Shown piece after piece: positions 5,299 through 7,670 of a stretch of 7,670 nt of DNA. Position numbers and translations under genes: made by a program. Below the pieces are notes generated by a model. That model was not told where the DNA came from and did no database searches. It was given only the letters and a program-made list of their open reading frames with translations. Source of the DNA: Deltaproteobacteria bacterium (GTDB lineage Bacteria > Desulfobacterota > Desulfobacteria > Desulfobacterales > Desulfatirhabdiaceae); the NCBI GenBank assembly GCA_021778975.1, contig JAJYBO010000139.1, positions 1-7,670 on the forward strand. The letters are read 5' to 3'. Position 1 is the first letter of the stretch; every line of letters starts with the position of its first letter.

Positions 5299-6879
5299 TC
5301 ACCGGCTGTCTGCGCCGATATCGGTTATTTGCCGTGAAAAATCTTGAACGGTTTGCATCAATTCCGCAGACATGTTGGCGGCGATAGTTTTCAGAAGGAT
5401 TCGATCCGGTTTCATACCGATATTTTCAAGTATATTCCGGACCTGTTCCACCCGGTTTTTAGCCATGAGATTGCCGCGCTCGGAGTGGCAGTTGCCTTCG
5501 TGACAGGTAAACACCACAACGCCATCCGCCCCGCCTGCAAACGCCGCCAGAAGATATTCTAACGATATTCCGCCGGCGCATGGAATTTCGATGACGGCAA
5601 CCCCTTCCGAATTCCAAAGGCCGGACGACTTTGCCTGCTGGAACGCCTGCCCCGCGGACCGGCGGCAGCCAAAGACCACGATCATGGGGACGCCGGCAGA
5701 CGCTGATGTGGTGTTCCGTATTTGCTGAATGTGTTGGGAAATAGCCGGTACGGTGAGGTCTTCGATCGAGATGGCCTTTCGGGGGCATTCCGCCACACAC
5801 AGCCCGCAACGTTCGCATACATCGCGGACAATGACCGGCCGCGTGTTCAAGACGATGGCATGATACGGACAGAGCCGATAACAGGTCAGACAGCGAACAC
5901 ATCCTCCCGAAAAAATTTCCGCCGTGGGATCCGCCACAGCCACTGCGCCTGTCATCAGCGACTGGACAGCCAGAACCGCGGCATGAATGTCATCGGAACA
6001 CGCTGCTTCAGAGAACACACCGCGTGATCCGCCGACAGCCAGAATTCCTCTGCGGTTGGTAAATACGCTCCAGCGGTGAACATTGTCCGCCTGCAAAAAT
6101 CCGGACGCATCCGTATCCAGACCCAAAATTCGCGACAACTCCCGAACATACGGTGATGGAGATGTCCCCTCGTCCACAAGGGTCATATCCGCATGAAGGG
6201 TAAACGGCATTCGGGTAATATCATCCGTAAACGATATGTCCACCGTTCCATCTGGCTGCTGGTCAAATATCGGCGATGTATCGGAAAATTTAATGAACGT
6301 CACGCCCACATCCCTGACCTTGCGGTACAATGTTTCCAGACCAAAATCGGCTACCTTGAGATTCCGGGTGAAAATAAAGGCATTGACGCCGCGTTCACGC
6401 TGAAGATTCAGGGCGGTTTCCATAGCGACTTGTGCGATATGCGGGTGGCTTTCTACGGCAAGCCCCAGAAGCAGCGCCGCTGTTTTGATGTCAGACAGGG
6501 AAATCGCCCCGGCTTTACAATTTTGAGAAAAATCCGAAAGGGTATGAATATGGGCGGACGGTATCAGCCCGTAGTGAGAAATACAGGAAGTCAGCGCCAC
6601 ATCTTCTGCAATGACGACGCAGGAACAATCTGTGTGTGACCGCCGGTCTCCCTGGTCCAGAACGATGTGGAAATCACCCGCGGTTCCGGCGCAAGACTGC
6701 ACGCGGGTATTCATCCGTATATCCAGTAGCCGGGGTGCAGAATCTATCAGTGATCTCAATGGAAGACCGGCATCCTGATCCTTAATGGCAAGCGTTACGG
6801 GAATGTCTCTGGAGAGAAGCGATCTGGCAATTCCGGCGGCGACAGCGCTGTTTCCGATTAATAGAGTTTTTTCTTTCAC
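5299..6879 (-). CDS. QmoB-like protein: HdrA-type flavoprotein region, two [4Fe-4S] clusters, MvhD-like domain
   Basis: The protein has 526 residues counted from the GTG at 6879. The N-terminal ~300 residues resemble the nucleotide-binding flavoprotein part of HdrA/QmoB, but the opening motif is LLIGNSAVAAGIARSLL, not a clean GxGxxG. A second segment near residues 278-292 (RRGILAVGGSRGVFSEA) looks like the late FAD-binding stretch of the family. Two ferredoxin motifs follow: Cys327-330-333-337 (CVRCLTCYRLC) and Cys355-358-361-365 (CERCGLCVAEC). The C-terminal region, about 396-500, is MvhD/FrhD-like: FGCRRSAG with Cys405, IPCAGGIS with Cys434, and the signature GADGVVVFTCHEGNCH with Cys459 and Cys464. 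HdrA plus MvhD in one chain is the QmoB arrangement. Canonical QmoB is longer (roughly 750 residues from memory). It lies between the QmoA-like and HdrD-like genes and probably relays electrons between them. A longer TTG start at 6930 is possible but unlikely. Confidence 0.85.
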   Translation of the reverse strand: MKEKTLLIGNSAVAAGIARSLLSRDIPVTLAIKDQDAGLPLRSLIDSAPRLLDIRMNTRVQSCAGTAGDFHIVLDQGDRRSHTDCSCVVIAEDVALTSCISHYGLIPSAHIHTLSDFSQNCKAGAISLSDIKTAALLLGLAVESHPHIAQVAMETALNLQRERGVNAFIFTRNLKVADFGLETLYRKVRDVGVTFIKFSDTSPIFDQQPDGTVDISFTDDITRMPFTLHADMTLVDEGTSPSPYVRELSRILGLDTDASGFLQADNVHRWSVFTNRRGILAVGGSRGVFSEAACSDDIHAAVLAVQSLMTGAVAVADPTAEIFSGGCVRCLTCYRLCPYHAIVLNTRPVIVRDVCERCGLCVAECPRKAISIEDLTVPAISQHIQQIRNTTSASAGVPMIVVFGCRRSAGQAFQQAKSSGLWNSEGVAVIEIPCAGGISLEYLLAAFAGGADGVVVFTCHEGNCHSERGNLMAKNRVEQVRNILENIGMKPDRILLKTIAANMSAELMQTVQDFSRQITDIGADSR

Positions 6880-6883
6880 AATA

Positions 6884-6889
6884 TCACCT
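6884..6889 (-). promoter_or_regulatory. Ribosome binding site that sets the GTG start of the QmoB-like gene
   Basis: AGGTGA on the minus strand lies 4 bases before the GTG at 6879. The spacing is short, but the motif matches the anti-Shine-Dalgarno well and the first family-like residues (KEKTLLIG) follow at once. Confidence 0.6.
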
Positions 6890-6982
6890 GTAATGAAGTC
6901 CCGATAAATCCAGCAATGCCAGTGCGGCAAAGCCTGAGATGCGCCATTTCTGACGATGCACCCGGTACAACGTCTGGATATT

Positions 6983-7670
6983 TTATAATGTCGTCAGGTA
7001 TTGAAAGATGCTATCCGCGGCGCCCGCCGCGCTATCGAGCGATTCTGCAATGCTCATGGGTTCGATTGCCGCACCGGCAATGAAAATGCCATTCGGGAGC
7101 ATGGCGGCTACCGATTTAGGACCACAGGTGTAATTCATCACATCCGGAGCGATGTTGAGTACAGCCCCCAGGTGTTTGGCGCTCTCGGACGGCGCCAGCC
7201 CGATGGAAAGTATCACCATATCGAACAAGGCTTCCTGATAGGCCTGCGTATCCGGATCGAAATACGAAACGTTCAGGCGATCGTCACCGGTTCTGAGAAT
7301 ATCCGCCGGAATCGCCCGAATCATGCGTATCCGTTTTTTGCAGTCGGCGTAATACGTCTGAAAATTTTTGCCGAAGGTCTGGACATCTATGTAAAAAAAT
7401 GTGATTTCGGTGTCTGCTTGGCGATACTGAATCCGGCGCGCCATTCGAAGTGATGCACCACAGCATATTTTGGAACACCACAGATGCCCTATACGGGAGT
7501 CTCGGCTGCCCACACATTGAATGAACGCCATTTGCCGCGGTGCCGCATTATCTGAAGGCCGCCGAACCAAAGCACCCTGCCGAAAATTTCTATCCAGATC
7601 GAGGGTGGTCACAACATTGGCGAACTGTCCGTAAGCATAGGGTTTGGCCTGAGGCACATAAGGCGTGAAC
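6983..7670 (-). CDS. QmoA/HdrA-like flavin-iron-sulfur protein, C-terminal part
   Basis: The frame enters from the right edge and ends in TAA at 6985-6983, giving about 229 residues; the N-terminus lies outside. The fragment carries the HdrA hallmarks in order: PYAYGQFANVVTTLDLDR, an RPSD near fragment residue 36, then FIQCVGSRD (Cys52), WCSKICC (Cys65, Cys69, Cys70) and, near the end, IFIAGAAIEPMSIAESLDSA, the usual late FAD-binding stretch. The conserved Cys set holds an iron-sulfur cluster of HdrA/QmoA. The chain stops soon after the FAD motif, with no C-terminal ferredoxin repeats, so it resembles short QmoA more than full HdrA. HdrA is the flavin subunit that splits or merges electrons in Hdr complexes. 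An internal ATG at 7657 is not taken as the start, because family sequence is expected upstream. A 103-bp gap separates it from the QmoB-like GTG; no hairpin of note was seen there. Confidence 0.88.
   Translation of the reverse strand, partial: FTPYVPQAKPYAYGQFANVVTTLDLDRNFRQGALVRRPSDNAAPRQMAFIQCVGSRDSRIGHLWCSKICCGASLRMARRIQYRQADTEITFFYIDVQTFGKNFQTYYADCKKRIRMIRAIPADILRTGDDRLNVSYFDPDTQAYQEALFDMVILSIGLAPSESAKHLGAVLNIAPDVMNYTCGPKSVAAMLPNGIFIAGAAIEPMSIAESLDSAAGAADSIFQYLTTL

Noticed and set aside
5299..6930. Longer QmoB-like protein starting at TTG 6930
   Set aside because: The 17 extra residues do not look like a protein N-terminus of this family, and the GTG at 6879 has its own AGGTGA ribosome site.

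Overview
The window looks like chromosomal DNA from an anaerobic bacterium, most likely a sulfate-reducing or related Desulfobacterota (former Deltaproteobacteria). The grounds are soluble heterodisulfide-reductase-like genes of the HdrA/QmoA, QmoB and HdrD/DsrK types, a selenoprotein gene, an iron-sulfur-rich gene set, a methyl-accepting chemotaxis protein with a charged tail, and a short ModE-type regulator. No RNA gene, CRISPR array, insertion sequence or phage gene was seen.

Layout. On the + strand, bases 2-268 are the 3' end of an EamA/DMT-family membrane transporter. It is followed by a complete cobT (374-1450), which activates the lower ligand of cobalamin. A 9-bp hairpin between cobT and the next gene separates the + strand block from a minus-strand block that fills the rest of the window. 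In transcription order (right to left) the minus block holds: the C-terminal part of a QmoA/HdrA-like flavoprotein (7670-6983, cut by the window edge); a QmoB-like protein with a flavoprotein-like region, two [4Fe-4S] clusters and an MvhD-like C-terminal domain (6879-5299); an HdrD/DsrK-like iron-sulfur protein (5216-3990); a chemoreceptor (3890-1908); and a one-domain ModE-like DNA-binding protein (1877-1497).

Main result. The HdrD/DsrK-like gene is interrupted by one in-frame TGA at 4514-4512. Reading through it gives a continuous 408-residue protein in which the TGA falls at a Glu-X-Gly-His-Ala motif where relatives carry cysteine. Twenty-one bases after the TGA is a hairpin, GACC-AGGTCT-GGTC. 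Its loop is the same as I recall for the SelB-binding SECIS loop of E. coli fdhF. I therefore read this as one selenoprotein gene (Sec235), not two ORFs or a pseudogene. Other genes here end on ordinary TGA stops, so the recoding is local.

How the genes may work together. The QmoA-like, QmoB-like and Sec-HdrD-like proteins probably form a soluble flavin/iron-sulfur electron-transfer complex. The QmoA/QmoB pair would pass electrons to or from a disulfide- or thiol-type site on the HdrD-like subunit. The usual membrane subunit QmoC is absent within the window, and the electron donor and acceptor cannot be read from the sequence. The chemoreceptor and ModE-like genes follow in the same direction and may share transcription with each other (30-bp gap). 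Any functional link to the Hdr genes is only positional.
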